Below the pieces are notes generated by a model, which was not told the origin of the DNA, did not search any database, and was given only the letters and a program-made list of their open reading frames with translations. Both the position numbers and the translations under genes were made by a program. From Clostridia bacterium (GTDB lineage: Bacteria > Bacillota > Clostridia > Oscillospirales > Acutalibacteraceae): a stretch of 64,000 nucleotides of DNA. Where the stretch lies: NCBI GenBank assembly GCA_017380575.1, contig JAFODS010000002.1, forward strand, positions 1 to 64,000. The letters are read 5' to 3'. How positions within the stretch are numbered: position 1 is the first letter of the stretch; each line of letters opens with the position of its first letter. Below, piece by piece: positions 35,658 through 42,803 of the stretch.

Positions 35658-36699
35658 CACTCAGAAGCTCCTTAAATTCAGCGAGAGCCAAGTTTAAAAT
35701 TTTACATTTTCCTATTTCTTCGGGGATGATTATTGAAATTCTGCCCGAAGAACTTTTTTTGTCGTTTTCCGTTGCAAAGTAAAGTGAGCTGTTTTTGAAC
35801 GGACAGGAAATCGGAAGATTGTTTTCAAGCAAAGCGTCGATGATTTCGTCCTGACATCTTTCTTTTGAAAGTCCGTTTTTCCACGCGATTTCGGAAATGA
35901 GGAGCATTCCCATTGCAACAGCACTTCCGTGCGGGATTTCAAAGTTGCTCATCTTTTCAATCGAGTGAGCGAGAGTGTGGCCAAAATTAAGAAGCTGACG
36001 TTTACCTGTGTCAAATTCATCTTCGTTTACGATTTCACTTTTGATCGAAACACAACGTGCAATTATCTTTTCAAGATTCCTTGCGATATCTCCGTTTTTG
36101 ACGGTTTCGAAAAGAGCTTTGTCTGCAATAACACCGTATTTTATAATCTCTGCCATACCGTCTGCAAAGGTTTCGGAAGGAAGAGTGAGAAGCATCTGCA
36201 AATCACAAAGAACAAGCTCAGGCTGATTGAAAACACCTGCAAGGTTTTTGCCGGCTTTAAGGTTGACTGCTGTTTTTCCGCCAACGGAAGAATCAACCAT
36301 AGCAAGAAGGGTAGTCGGAATCTGAACAAGATGCATACCTCTCATATACATTGCCGCTGCAAGTCCCGCAAGGTCGCCGACAACACCGCCGCCGAGAGCA
36401 ACGATAACATCGTTTCTTGAAAAATGCTTGTCAGCAAGAAATTCAAGAAGCTCAAAAAGCACCTCGGGAGATTTTGACTTTTCACCGTGAGGGAAAACAA
36501 ATATCTCGGTCAGAAGCTTCTCTTCGGAAAGATATTCTTTTGCCTTGTCAGCGTGAAGCTCTGCGACTGTATCGTCTGTAACGATGCAGACCTTTCTGTC
36601 ACCGAAAAGAGCCTTGATTTTTTTGCCGAGAAGAGCTACGGTTTTCTGTCCGATGATAATATCGTATTTTTTTGAGGCATTTACTTTAACAGTTTCCAT
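35647..36699 (-). CDS. aroB: 3-dehydroquinate synthase
   Basis: Second shikimate step, cyclising DAHP to 3-dehydroquinate with NAD and a divalent metal. The 350-residue protein has FPHGEKSKSPE, the NAD-binding ALGGGVVGDLAGLAAAMYMRG, PTTLLAMVDSSVGGKTAVN, FADGMAEIIKYG and the metal ligands in LNFGHTLAHSIE and IPHGSAVAMGM. It starts 2 bases after the tyrA stop and overlaps aroA by 11 bases. Confidence 0.96.
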   Translation of the reverse strand: METVKVNASKKYDIIIGQKTVALLGKKIKALFGDRKVCIVTDDTVAELHADKAKEYLSEEKLLTEIFVFPHGEKSKSPEVLFELLEFLADKHFSRNDVIVALGGGVVGDLAGLAAAMYMRGMHLVQIPTTLLAMVDSSVGGKTAVNLKAGKNLAGVFNQPELVLCDLQMLLTLPSETFADGMAEIIKYGVIADKALFETVKNGDIARNLEKIIARCVSIKSEIVNEDEFDTGKRQLLNFGHTLAHSIEKMSNFEIPHGSAVAMGMLLISEIAWKNGLSKERCQDEIIDALLENNLPISCPFKNSSLYFATENDKKSSSGRISIIIPEEIGKCKILNLALAEFKELLSDEN

Positions 36700-36701
36700 A
36701 A

Positions 36702-37532
36702 TTAACCCACCTGTTTCTTTTTCGCTTTGCCTTCTGTGAGCAAGGAAGAAAGTTTTTCGCTGTCAGCGTTTTCAAGTGCTGTCTTGTATTGCTGAAGATT
36801 TTTAATGAGCGTATCAATCTCAAAAGCAAGGTTATCCTTGTTTTCAAGGAAAAGCTCGGTCCACATTTCTTCGTTGAGCTTTGCGACCCTTGTCATATCC
36901 TTGTAACTGCCTGCGGAAAATCCTTTTCTTACTTCAGCTGACGGACTTTTTACATATGCACTTGAAACAACGTGTGCAAGCTGTGAAGTGTATGCAATAA
37001 TTCTATCATGTTCTTCAGGAGAAGAAAAGGTTATTTCTGAAAATCCTAACGATAAAAAGAAATGTTTTGCCTTATCGAGCACTGCAATGTCCGAAATTCC
37101 GCACGGAGTGAGTATCATTGAAGCTCCTTTGAAAAGACTTGCACGTGAAGAGACGAAGCCCCAGAATTGTGTTCCTGCCATCGGATGACCGCCGATGAAG
37201 GTGAAACCGTGTTCTTTTGCGACGGGATTTATTCTGTCACATACGGCTCTTTTAACACCGCAGCAATCAAAAACGATGCAGTCTTTTTTGAATTTATCAG
37301 CGTTTTTAATTATGTAATCAACAGTCGCTTCGGGGTAAAGAGAAACGATAACAACATCACATTCCGAAAGATTCTCTTCGCTGAGCATTCCGTCGATTGC
37401 GTCTGTAAGCTCAGCGGCAAGAAGTGTGCTTTCGTCGGTGTCATAACCGTAGACGGTGTGTTCCTTTGTTTCCTTGATTGCTTTTGCCATTGAACCGCCG
37501 ATAAGGCCGAGTCCTGTTATTCCGATTTTCAT
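36702..37532 (-). CDS. tyrA: Prephenate dehydrogenase
   Basis: Oxidative decarboxylation of prephenate to 4-hydroxyphenylpyruvate, the tyrosine branch. The 276-residue protein has the NAD-binding GITGLGLIGGSMAKAIKE, FIGGHPMAGTQFWGF with the catalytic His, LTPCG and YTSQLAHVVSSAY. It has neither a chorismate mutase nor an ACT domain, so it depends on the mutase part of PheA for prephenate, and tyrosine control must act elsewhere, for example through the leader attenuator. It follows aroF by 24 bases. Confidence 0.93.
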   Translation of the reverse strand: MKIGITGLGLIGGSMAKAIKETKEHTVYGYDTDESTLLAAELTDAIDGMLSEENLSECDVVIVSLYPEATVDYIIKNADKFKKDCIVFDCCGVKRAVCDRINPVAKEHGFTFIGGHPMAGTQFWGFVSSRASLFKGASMILTPCGISDIAVLDKAKHFFLSLGFSEITFSSPEEHDRIIAYTSQLAHVVSSAYVKSPSAEVRKGFSAGSYKDMTRVAKLNEEMWTELFLENKDNLAFEIDTLIKNLQQYKTALENADSEKLSSLLTEGKAKKKQVG

Positions 37533-37556
37533 TGCTATCGTTCCTTTCTTAAAATT

Positions 37557-38570
37557 TTATTCTGCGTCCTGATGAAGCACCTTGCGGATAACCTCAGCTT
37601 CTTTAACAACCTGAGCGAACTGTGCGGGAGTAAGAGCCTGCGGACCGTCGCAAAGTGCGTGAGCAGGGTCATTGTGAACCTCAATCATAAGTCCGTCTGC
37701 ACCTGCAGCAACAGCTGAAAGGGCAAGGGGACGGACGAGCCTTGAAAGTCCTGCCGCGTGGCTCGGGTCAGCAATAACGGGAAGGTGTGATTTTTCTTTG
37801 AGAAGTGCAATTGCCGAAACGTCCATTGTGTTTCTTGTGTATTTTTCGAAAGTACGGATTCCTCTTTCGCAAAGGATAACCTTTTCGTTACCGCCTGCCA
37901 TAATGTATTCGGCACTCATAAGAAGCTCTTCCATTGTGCTTGAAAGACCGCGTTTGAGAAGAATCGGCTTGTCTGTGTGTCCGAGCTCCTTAAGAAGCTC
38001 AAAGTTCTGCATATTTCTTGCACCGACCTGAATAACGTCAACATTTTCGAAAAGGTCAAGGTGAGAAATATCCATAATCTCTGTTACGATAGGCATACCT
38101 GTTTCGGACTTTGCTTTTTCAAGGAGCTTAAGACCCTCGGCTCTCATTCCCTGGAAAGCGTAGGGTGAAGTTCTCGGCTTGAAAGCACCGCCGCGAAGAA
38201 GCATAGCACCAGCTTCCTTGGTTTCTTTTGCGATTGAACAAATTTGTTCGGGTGATTCAACAGAGCACGGTCCTGCAATGTACTGGAAGTTACCTCCGCC
38301 GATTTTGAAACCGCCGATGTCGATAACTGTATCATCAGGGTGAAATTTTCTGTTTGCGTTTTTGAAAGGTTCGCTGATACGTGTAACCTTTTCAACGATA
38401 TCAAGGCTGTTGATAAGGTCAATGTCAACGTGGCTTGTGTCGCCGATAAGACCGAGAATGGTTTCGAATTCACCGACAGTTTCGTGAACGTCAATGTTCA
38501 TTGATTTGAGCCATTCCACAAGGTGATCCTGCTGAGCCTTGTCAATTCCGTTTTTTACTACTACTACCAT
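37557..38570 (-). CDS. aroF: 3-deoxy-7-phosphoheptulonate synthase (DAHP synthase), AroF/type I-beta
   Basis: Entry enzyme of the shikimate pathway, condensing PEP and erythrose-4-phosphate. The 337-residue protein has a ferredoxin-like N-terminal regulatory domain (residues 1-70, MVVVVKNGIDKAQQDHL) and the type I-beta barrel: AGPCSVES, LLRGGAFKPRTSPYAFQG, QVGARNMQNFELL, LKRGLSSTMEELL, CERGIRTFE and ADPSHAAG. First structural gene of the eight-gene aromatic operon. An AGGAGG site lies 8 bases before the ATG, directly after the attenuator hairpin. Confidence 0.96.
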   Translation of the reverse strand: MVVVVKNGIDKAQQDHLVEWLKSMNIDVHETVGEFETILGLIGDTSHVDIDLINSLDIVEKVTRISEPFKNANRKFHPDDTVIDIGGFKIGGGNFQYIAGPCSVESPEQICSIAKETKEAGAMLLRGGAFKPRTSPYAFQGMRAEGLKLLEKAKSETGMPIVTEIMDISHLDLFENVDVIQVGARNMQNFELLKELGHTDKPILLKRGLSSTMEELLMSAEYIMAGGNEKVILCERGIRTFEKYTRNTMDVSAIALLKEKSHLPVIADPSHAAGLSRLVRPLALSAVAAGADGLMIEVHNDPAHALCDGPQALTPAQFAQVVKEAEVIRKVLHQDAE

Positions 38571-38585
38571 AATTAAAACCTCCTG

Positions 38586-38628
38586 AAAAAATAAAAAGTT
38601 CCGCAGTGTAATTTTACTGCGGAACTTT
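38586..38628 (-). terminator. Attenuator terminator upstream of aroF
   Basis: A perfect 13-bp inverted repeat (38628-38616 with 38607-38595) with an 8-base loop is followed on the minus strand by a run of Ts broken by one A. It lies between the leader peptide and the aroF ribosome binding site, so it would stop transcription before the structural genes unless an alternative fold forms. Confidence 0.9.
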
Positions 38629-38675
38629 GAAAAGTCTTTTATTGAAACAATTTACAGCAAAACTAACTAACCCTA

Positions 38676-38735
38676 TTAACTTTTGTTAATAAAGTAAAAG
38701 TAAAAGTATTCAGCTGCAAAAATGTTTCGCTTCAT
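38676..38735 (-). CDS. Phe/Tyr leader peptide of the aromatic operon (19 residues)
   Basis: A short open frame reads MKRNIFAAEYFYFYFINKS followed by TAA. It contains three Tyr and five Phe, with six alternating Y and F codons in a row (residues 10-15). AGGAGA lies 8 bases before the ATG, and a consensus promoter starts transcription about 20 bases before the start codon. Ribosome stalling at these codons when Phe-tRNA or Tyr-tRNA is scarce is the known logic of leader-peptide attenuators such as pheA of enteric bacteria. The stop is 47 bases upstream of the terminator stem. Too short for most gene callers; read directly from the bases. Confidence 0.88.
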   Translation of the reverse strand: MKRNIFAAEYFYFYFINKS

Positions 38736-38762
38736 TGCTTTAATCTCCTAAAGTTTTGACAC

Positions 38763-38791
38763 ATTATAGCACCGTGGATTTTGAGTGTCAA
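38763..38791 (-). promoter_or_regulatory. Consensus promoter of the aromatic amino acid operon
   Basis: On the minus strand TTGACA (38791-38786) and TATAAT (38768-38763) are 17 bases apart: a perfect consensus promoter. Such a strong promoter followed by an attenuator places control at termination rather than initiation. Confidence 0.85.
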
Positions 38792-38859
38792 GAGTTTTTT
38801 GAAAATTTTTTAAAAATTATCGTAGCCGACCGTGAGCGTAAAACGGTATTAACAGTGCC

Positions 38860-40527
38860 TTATAAGATGTTCTTGAGGTTGCTCTTACCTGTACGGATGT
38901 TGAAGCGGAGAGTCTTCTTTTTACCGTCTTCGATGTAGCAGATTTTAACATCTTCTTTTGTAACATACTCAGCAGAAAGAATTTCAGCCTCGCTTCTCTT
39001 GAAGAAGAGCTTGAGGTATTCTGTTGTTTCGTCGTCGTAATCGCCTGCATTATCTGAAACGAAGAGAACGCTGCCGAAAAGATTGTTCACCTTTGCAAGA
39101 AGGAGCTTCTGATCCTTTGTGAACTTGAGGTTGTTGTCACGAAGGAAGAAAACGTCGGGGTCGTTGCAGAAAACTCTCTGGTCAAGGTGACGGCGAAGGA
39201 ATGTGTTGTTGATAGCGTGTCTTGTGTTAACAATTTCCATGTTAAGAAGAAGCTTATCGATGAAGTTGAACTCAAAGTGAGGCGAAACGTCACAGCCGAT
39301 ACGGCAAGCGTCAACAACGCCGAATGACGGTCCGAGAGGCACACCGCATCCGAGGATGAGCTTATCCTCACCAACGCATTCGCGAAGGAAGTCCATAGCT
39401 TCGCACATGATTGTACCGCGTGTCTTGCCGTGTCTCGGAAGCATAGCTTCTGAATAAAGGAAGTCAAGCTTAACCATATCGAAGCCCCACTCGTTAACGA
39501 TTACGTTGAAGAAGTTCTTGATATATTCTCTTGCTTCGGGATGGTAGAAGTCGAGTGTGTAAGCACCGCCCCAACCCTGACAGCCAAGAAGAGGCTTGCC
39601 TTTTTCGTCCTTGATGAGCCAGTCGGGATGCTCTTTTGCAACGCGAGAAACTCTCTGTGCACTGAACGGAGCAATCCAGATACCTGCAAGGTAGCCCTTG
39701 TCGTGAATCTTGTCTGCAACGTACTTCATACCGTTCGGGAATTTTGTAGGGTTCGGGTCAAGCCAGTCACCGACAAATGTTTCGTAACCGTCATCAATCT
39801 GGAAAATTGAAACGCTGTCCTTCGCTCTGTCAAGTCCGTCAAGGTCACGGAGAATTATATCTTCGTTAATCTTCTGGTAGTAGTTGTACCATGATGTGTA
39901 ACCTGAAAGGTAATCGATCTTCGGCTTTCTGAGCTCCATTGAACCGAAGTACTTGTCGAATACATCGTCGTATTTTCCGCTGAAGCTGACAACGTCAACA
40001 AGTGTTGTTTCGTTTTCAAGAGTACAGCCTACGATGTCCTTTGCAATGCTGAAACGGTTTTCTGAACACTCGAGTTCAAAAAGAGTATAGCCTTCTCTTT
40101 CGCTGCGTGAGCCGAAGAGAACAAGGTCTTCACCGTTTCTGAAATATGTGTATGTATAAGAGTGGAATGAACCAACCTTGTCGTACTCAGCAAAGTGATA
40201 GTCACCCTGAACGCCTGCAAAGAATTTTGTGAAGTTGTTCATATGTGTGATTTTACCAAGACCTGTGATTTTGTCGTCAGCGTGGCACTCGTAACACTTT
40301 GTCCAGGACTGGAAGCCGTTTGCAAAGAAGACTTCGTTTTTCTCAAGTGTCTTTGTTGCATTGAGCTTGAATGCAAGCATCTCCATCGGTGCCTTCGGCT
40401 TGAGCACGCACTTAACAGCGTTTTCGCTCACCTCAAGGTCGAGTACATAATGGTCACATTCAGTCTTACTGTTTTCGTAAGTTGTGCCGTTAACTTTGTA
40501 TTTGATATACGGATTAAAATTGAACAT
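38860..40527 (-). CDS. Alpha-galactosidase, GH36
   Basis: Retaining glycosidase releasing terminal alpha-galactose, probably from raffinose-type or galactomannan oligosaccharides taken into the cell. The 555-residue protein has an N-terminal beta domain, the barrel with FQIDDGYETFVGDWL, PFSAQRVSRVAKEHPDWL, the nucleophile in MVKLDFLYSEAM and the acid/base Asp region ACRIGCDVSPHFEF, then a C-terminal beta domain. No signal peptide, so cytoplasmic. Shorter than the approximately 720-residue long-form GH36. GGAGGAAT precedes the ATG. Monocistronic with its own promoter. Confidence 0.85.
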   Translation of the reverse strand: MFNFNPYIKYKVNGTTYENSKTECDHYVLDLEVSENAVKCVLKPKAPMEMLAFKLNATKTLEKNEVFFANGFQSWTKCYECHADDKITGLGKITHMNNFTKFFAGVQGDYHFAEYDKVGSFHSYTYTYFRNGEDLVLFGSRSEREGYTLFELECSENRFSIAKDIVGCTLENETTLVDVVSFSGKYDDVFDKYFGSMELRKPKIDYLSGYTSWYNYYQKINEDIILRDLDGLDRAKDSVSIFQIDDGYETFVGDWLDPNPTKFPNGMKYVADKIHDKGYLAGIWIAPFSAQRVSRVAKEHPDWLIKDEKGKPLLGCQGWGGAYTLDFYHPEAREYIKNFFNVIVNEWGFDMVKLDFLYSEAMLPRHGKTRGTIMCEAMDFLRECVGEDKLILGCGVPLGPSFGVVDACRIGCDVSPHFEFNFIDKLLLNMEIVNTRHAINNTFLRRHLDQRVFCNDPDVFFLRDNNLKFTKDQKLLLAKVNNLFGSVLFVSDNAGDYDDETTEYLKLFFKRSEAEILSAEYVTKEDVKICYIEDGKKKTLRFNIRTGKSNLKNIL

Positions 40528-40564
40528 GGTAGTATTCCTCCGAATGCAAATTTTTACATTTTAT

Positions 40565-40593
40565 ATTCTAACATATAATTATAAATAATTCAA
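40565..40593 (-). promoter_or_regulatory. Promoter of the alpha-galactosidase gene
   Basis: On the minus strand TTGAAT (40593-40588) and TAGAAT (40570-40565), spacer 17 bases, 38 bases before the start codon. Confidence 0.55.
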
Positions 40594-40610
40594 ATATTTT
40601 TACATTAAAT

Positions 40611-40639
40611 TTGACACGGTTGTTGTGTGGTGTTAAAAT
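40611..40639 (+). promoter_or_regulatory. Promoter of the DUF554 gene
   Basis: TTGACA at 40611-40616 and TAAAAT at 40634-40639, spacer 17 bases, 39 bases before the start; divergent from the alpha-galactosidase promoter. Confidence 0.7.
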
Positions 40640-40677
40640 GACGTCTGTACTTTTATTTTGAAGGATGGATAAACACA

Positions 40678-41379
40678 ATGCTCGGTGTTCTGGTTAATGT
40701 TGCAACAGCTGTACTCGGCGGAATTTTCGGTGCACTTTTCAAAAAAGGAATCCCTGAAAAAATCACAAAAGCGGTAATGATTGCCGTCGGACTTTGCGTG
40801 CTTTATATCGGTATCGACGGTGCACTCAAGGGCGAAAACACGCTTGTTCTCATAATCTCGATGCTTGTCGGTACGCTTATCGGCTCGCTTATTGATATCG
40901 ACGATAAAATAAACAGGCTCGGTCTTTTTGTTGAAAAGAAATTCAACAAAGGCGAAAAGAAAGTTTCGATTGCGGAAGGCTTTGTTACCGCAACTCTTCT
41001 TTTCTGTGTCGGTTCAATGACCGTTGTCGGCTCTCTTAATGCAGGGCTTCGCGGCGATAATCAGATGCTTTACACAAAGGCAATTCTTGACCTGGTTTCT
41101 GGCACCGTTATTGCAACAAGCTGCGGAATCGGTGTTGCTTTCTCGGGACTTTCGGTTCTTGTTATTCAGGGTGGAATAGTTCTTCTTGCACAGCAACTCA
41201 ACGGAATTCTTACAGCACAGGCAATCGACGAAATGACCTGTGTCGGCTCGGTTATAATCATCGCACTCGGTCTTAACCTCGTCGGTATTTCAAAGTTTAA
41301 GGTTGCTAATTTTATGCCTGCAATTTTCCTTGCACCGCTTGTGTGTATGCTTTTGAATATGTTGCCTTTTTCGATATAA
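40678..41379 (+). CDS. DUF554 (YdfK-like) integral membrane protein
   Basis: A 233-residue protein with about six membrane helices, matching DUF554: GVLVNVATAVLGGIFGALFKKG, LVGTLIGSLIDID, LFCVGSMTVVGSLNAGLRGD and ILDLVSGTVIATSCGIGVAFSG. The family is widespread and presumed to be a transporter, with no agreed substrate. A GAAGGATG site precedes the ATG. Single-gene unit. Confidence 0.88.
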   Translation: MLGVLVNVATAVLGGIFGALFKKGIPEKITKAVMIAVGLCVLYIGIDGALKGENTLVLIISMLVGTLIGSLIDIDDKINRLGLFVEKKFNKGEKKVSIAEGFVTATLLFCVGSMTVVGSLNAGLRGDNQMLYTKAILDLVSGTVIATSCGIGVAFSGLSVLVIQGGIVLLAQQLNGILTAQAIDEMTCVGSVIIIALGLNLVGISKFKVANFMPAIFLAPLVCMLLNMLPFSI

Positions 41380-41387
41380 ATTACTTG

Positions 41388-41416
41388 TTGAAAAAAGTGT
41401 CGGTTTTTGGTATAAT
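41388..41416 (+). promoter_or_regulatory. Promoter of the dockerin-protein gene
   Basis: TTGAAA at 41388-41393 and TATAAT at 41411-41416, spacer 17 bases, 31 bases before the ATG. Confidence 0.65.
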
Positions 41417-41447
41417 GCTGTCAGAAATTTAAGAACAGAGGATTTTT

Positions 41448-42149
41448 ATGAATAAAGAAGTTTCAAACAAAAAGAAAATCACAGATAAAAAGTTGATAAT
41501 AATTTTCCTTGTCGGTGTTGCGATTCTGCTTGCAACAATTGCGATTGTGGTTCATTTCTCAACCAAGGTGACCAACGATTCGTATATTGACTGTGCAATC
41601 GGTGACGTTGACGGAAACGGATTTATAAATTCGGGCGACAATCTTCTTATCCAGAAACACCTCAACGGAACAGGCGAGCTTTTTGAATCACAGCAGAAAA
41701 ACGGTGACGTAAACCTTGACGGCAAGCTTGATAAGCTTGATATGGAGCTTATTCAGATGTATGCAACCGGACAGATTGCAAAGCTTCCGTATACAGGCAA
41801 GGAAGATAAAACAGAAAACCGCAAGGAAAATGCGGTTGATTTCAAAGATGAAAAAGTTGAATCGAGTGTTCAGATTGAAAACAGCTGGTCAAACGGCGAC
41901 GGCACATATTCTTATCAGCTGAAGGTAACAATGGATAACATTGACGATTCAAAGCTCAGAAACTGGGAAACAAAAGTCAAACTCAGCGAAAAAGCAAAGA
42001 TTATAAAGAGCTGGGACTGCGAAAGCGAAATGCAGGATGACACTGTTGTTATTACAGGTGAGTCGATTCCTGCAGAAAGCACAATGAACTGCGGTGTAAT
42101 TGTAACTGCTCCCGAAAATATGAAGATAGTTTCAATCGTAACTGAATAA
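41448..42149 (+). CDS. Membrane-anchored dockerin protein with a CBM2-like C-terminal domain
   Basis: A 233-residue surface protein. Residues 16-38 are an uncleaved hydrophobic anchor after a Lys-rich start, so the rest is outside. Residues 48-110 are a type I dockerin with two calcium loops, GDVDGNGFINSGDNLLIQKH and GDVNLDGKLDKLDMELIQMY. A linker follows, then residues 140-233 with WETKVKLSEKAKIIKSWDC and the late SIPAESTMNCGVIV, similar in pattern to family 2 carbohydrate-binding modules. Dockerins normally bind cohesins to build cellulosomes; here the dockerin is tied to the membrane. Partners are unknown. Confidence 0.75.
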   Translation: MNKEVSNKKKITDKKLIIIFLVGVAILLATIAIVVHFSTKVTNDSYIDCAIGDVDGNGFINSGDNLLIQKHLNGTGELFESQQKNGDVNLDGKLDKLDMELIQMYATGQIAKLPYTGKEDKTENRKENAVDFKDEKVESSVQIENSWSNGDGTYSYQLKVTMDNIDDSKLRNWETKVKLSEKAKIIKSWDCESEMQDDTVVITGESIPAESTMNCGVIVTAPENMKIVSIVTE

Positions 42150-42187
42150 AAACAAGCAGGTTTTCAAAGCGAAAACCTGCTTTCCTT
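42150..42187 (+). terminator. Bidirectional terminator between the dockerin gene and spoVT
   Basis: A perfect 12-bp stem (42154-42165 with 42171-42182) flanked by A-rich sequence on the left and T-rich on the right serves the two convergent genes. It overlaps the 3' end of spoVT by two bases. Confidence 0.85.
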
Positions 42188-42719
42188 ATTCCTCCATCTG
42201 TCTGCCGAGGAATGAAGCTGCAACCTGTGCGAGCTTGATTTCGGTGGGCGATGTTTTTGTTCCGTCGCTGAAAAGGAAAACGACAGCTCCGAGCACATCG
42301 CCGTTACTGATAATCGGTGCGGCAATGGATGCGGCATAGCTGACACTTTCAACGGGATAAAGCATATTATCCACATCACCCGTGAATATTTTTCTTTCTT
42401 CCATAATGTTTTCAAGCTCTTCGCTGATGTGCTTTTCAAGGAAATCCTTTTTTGATACACCTGCGCAGGAAATAACGTGGTCGCGGTCGCAGATAAGAAT
42501 CGGTGTGTTGACGCTTCTGTAAAGTACGTCCGCATAATGCTCCGTCACGTCGGAAAGCTCACCGACGGGCGAATATTTTTTAAATATAACACCGCCCTGG
42601 GTGTCTGTGAAAATTTCAAGCGGTGCACCTTCGCGGATATGCATCGTGCGGCGGATTTCCTTCGGGATAACCACACGGCCGAGGTCGTCAATTCGGCGTA
42701 CAATGCCTGTTGCTTTCAT
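42186..42719 (-). CDS. spoVT: Stage V sporulation protein T, AbrB-type regulator
   Basis: Forespore transcription regulator that tunes sigma-G-dependent genes. The 177-residue protein has an N-terminal AbrB swapped-hairpin DNA-binding domain (MKATGIVRRIDDLGRVVIPKEI, residues 1-50) and a C-terminal GAF-like domain (VNTPILICDRDHVISCAG, ISNGDVLGAVVFLFS). Full SpoVT length, which distinguishes it from short AbrB. AAGGAGAA precedes the ATG. With the spore protein at 15.2 kb it supports a sporulating host. Confidence 0.93.
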   Translation of the reverse strand: MKATGIVRRIDDLGRVVIPKEIRRTMHIREGAPLEIFTDTQGGVIFKKYSPVGELSDVTEHYADVLYRSVNTPILICDRDHVISCAGVSKKDFLEKHISEELENIMEERKIFTGDVDNMLYPVESVSYAASIAAPIISNGDVLGAVVFLFSDGTKTSPTEIKLAQVAASFLGRQMEE

Positions 42720-42803
42720 ATATTCATTTCTCCTTAAATTACAAATTGTGTTGTTATTGTCTGTAAAATAAGGAGAGATATACTGTTACGTTGAAAAATA
42801 ATA

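Noticed and set aside
31184..37493. Several plus-strand frames across the aromatic operon
   Set aside because: They are complements of the well-identified minus-strand aro genes and lack start signals.
38571..38760. T-box riboswitch upstream of aroF
   Set aside because: No T-box consensus or long specifier stem; the leader is short and better explained by the Y/F-rich leader peptide and terminator.
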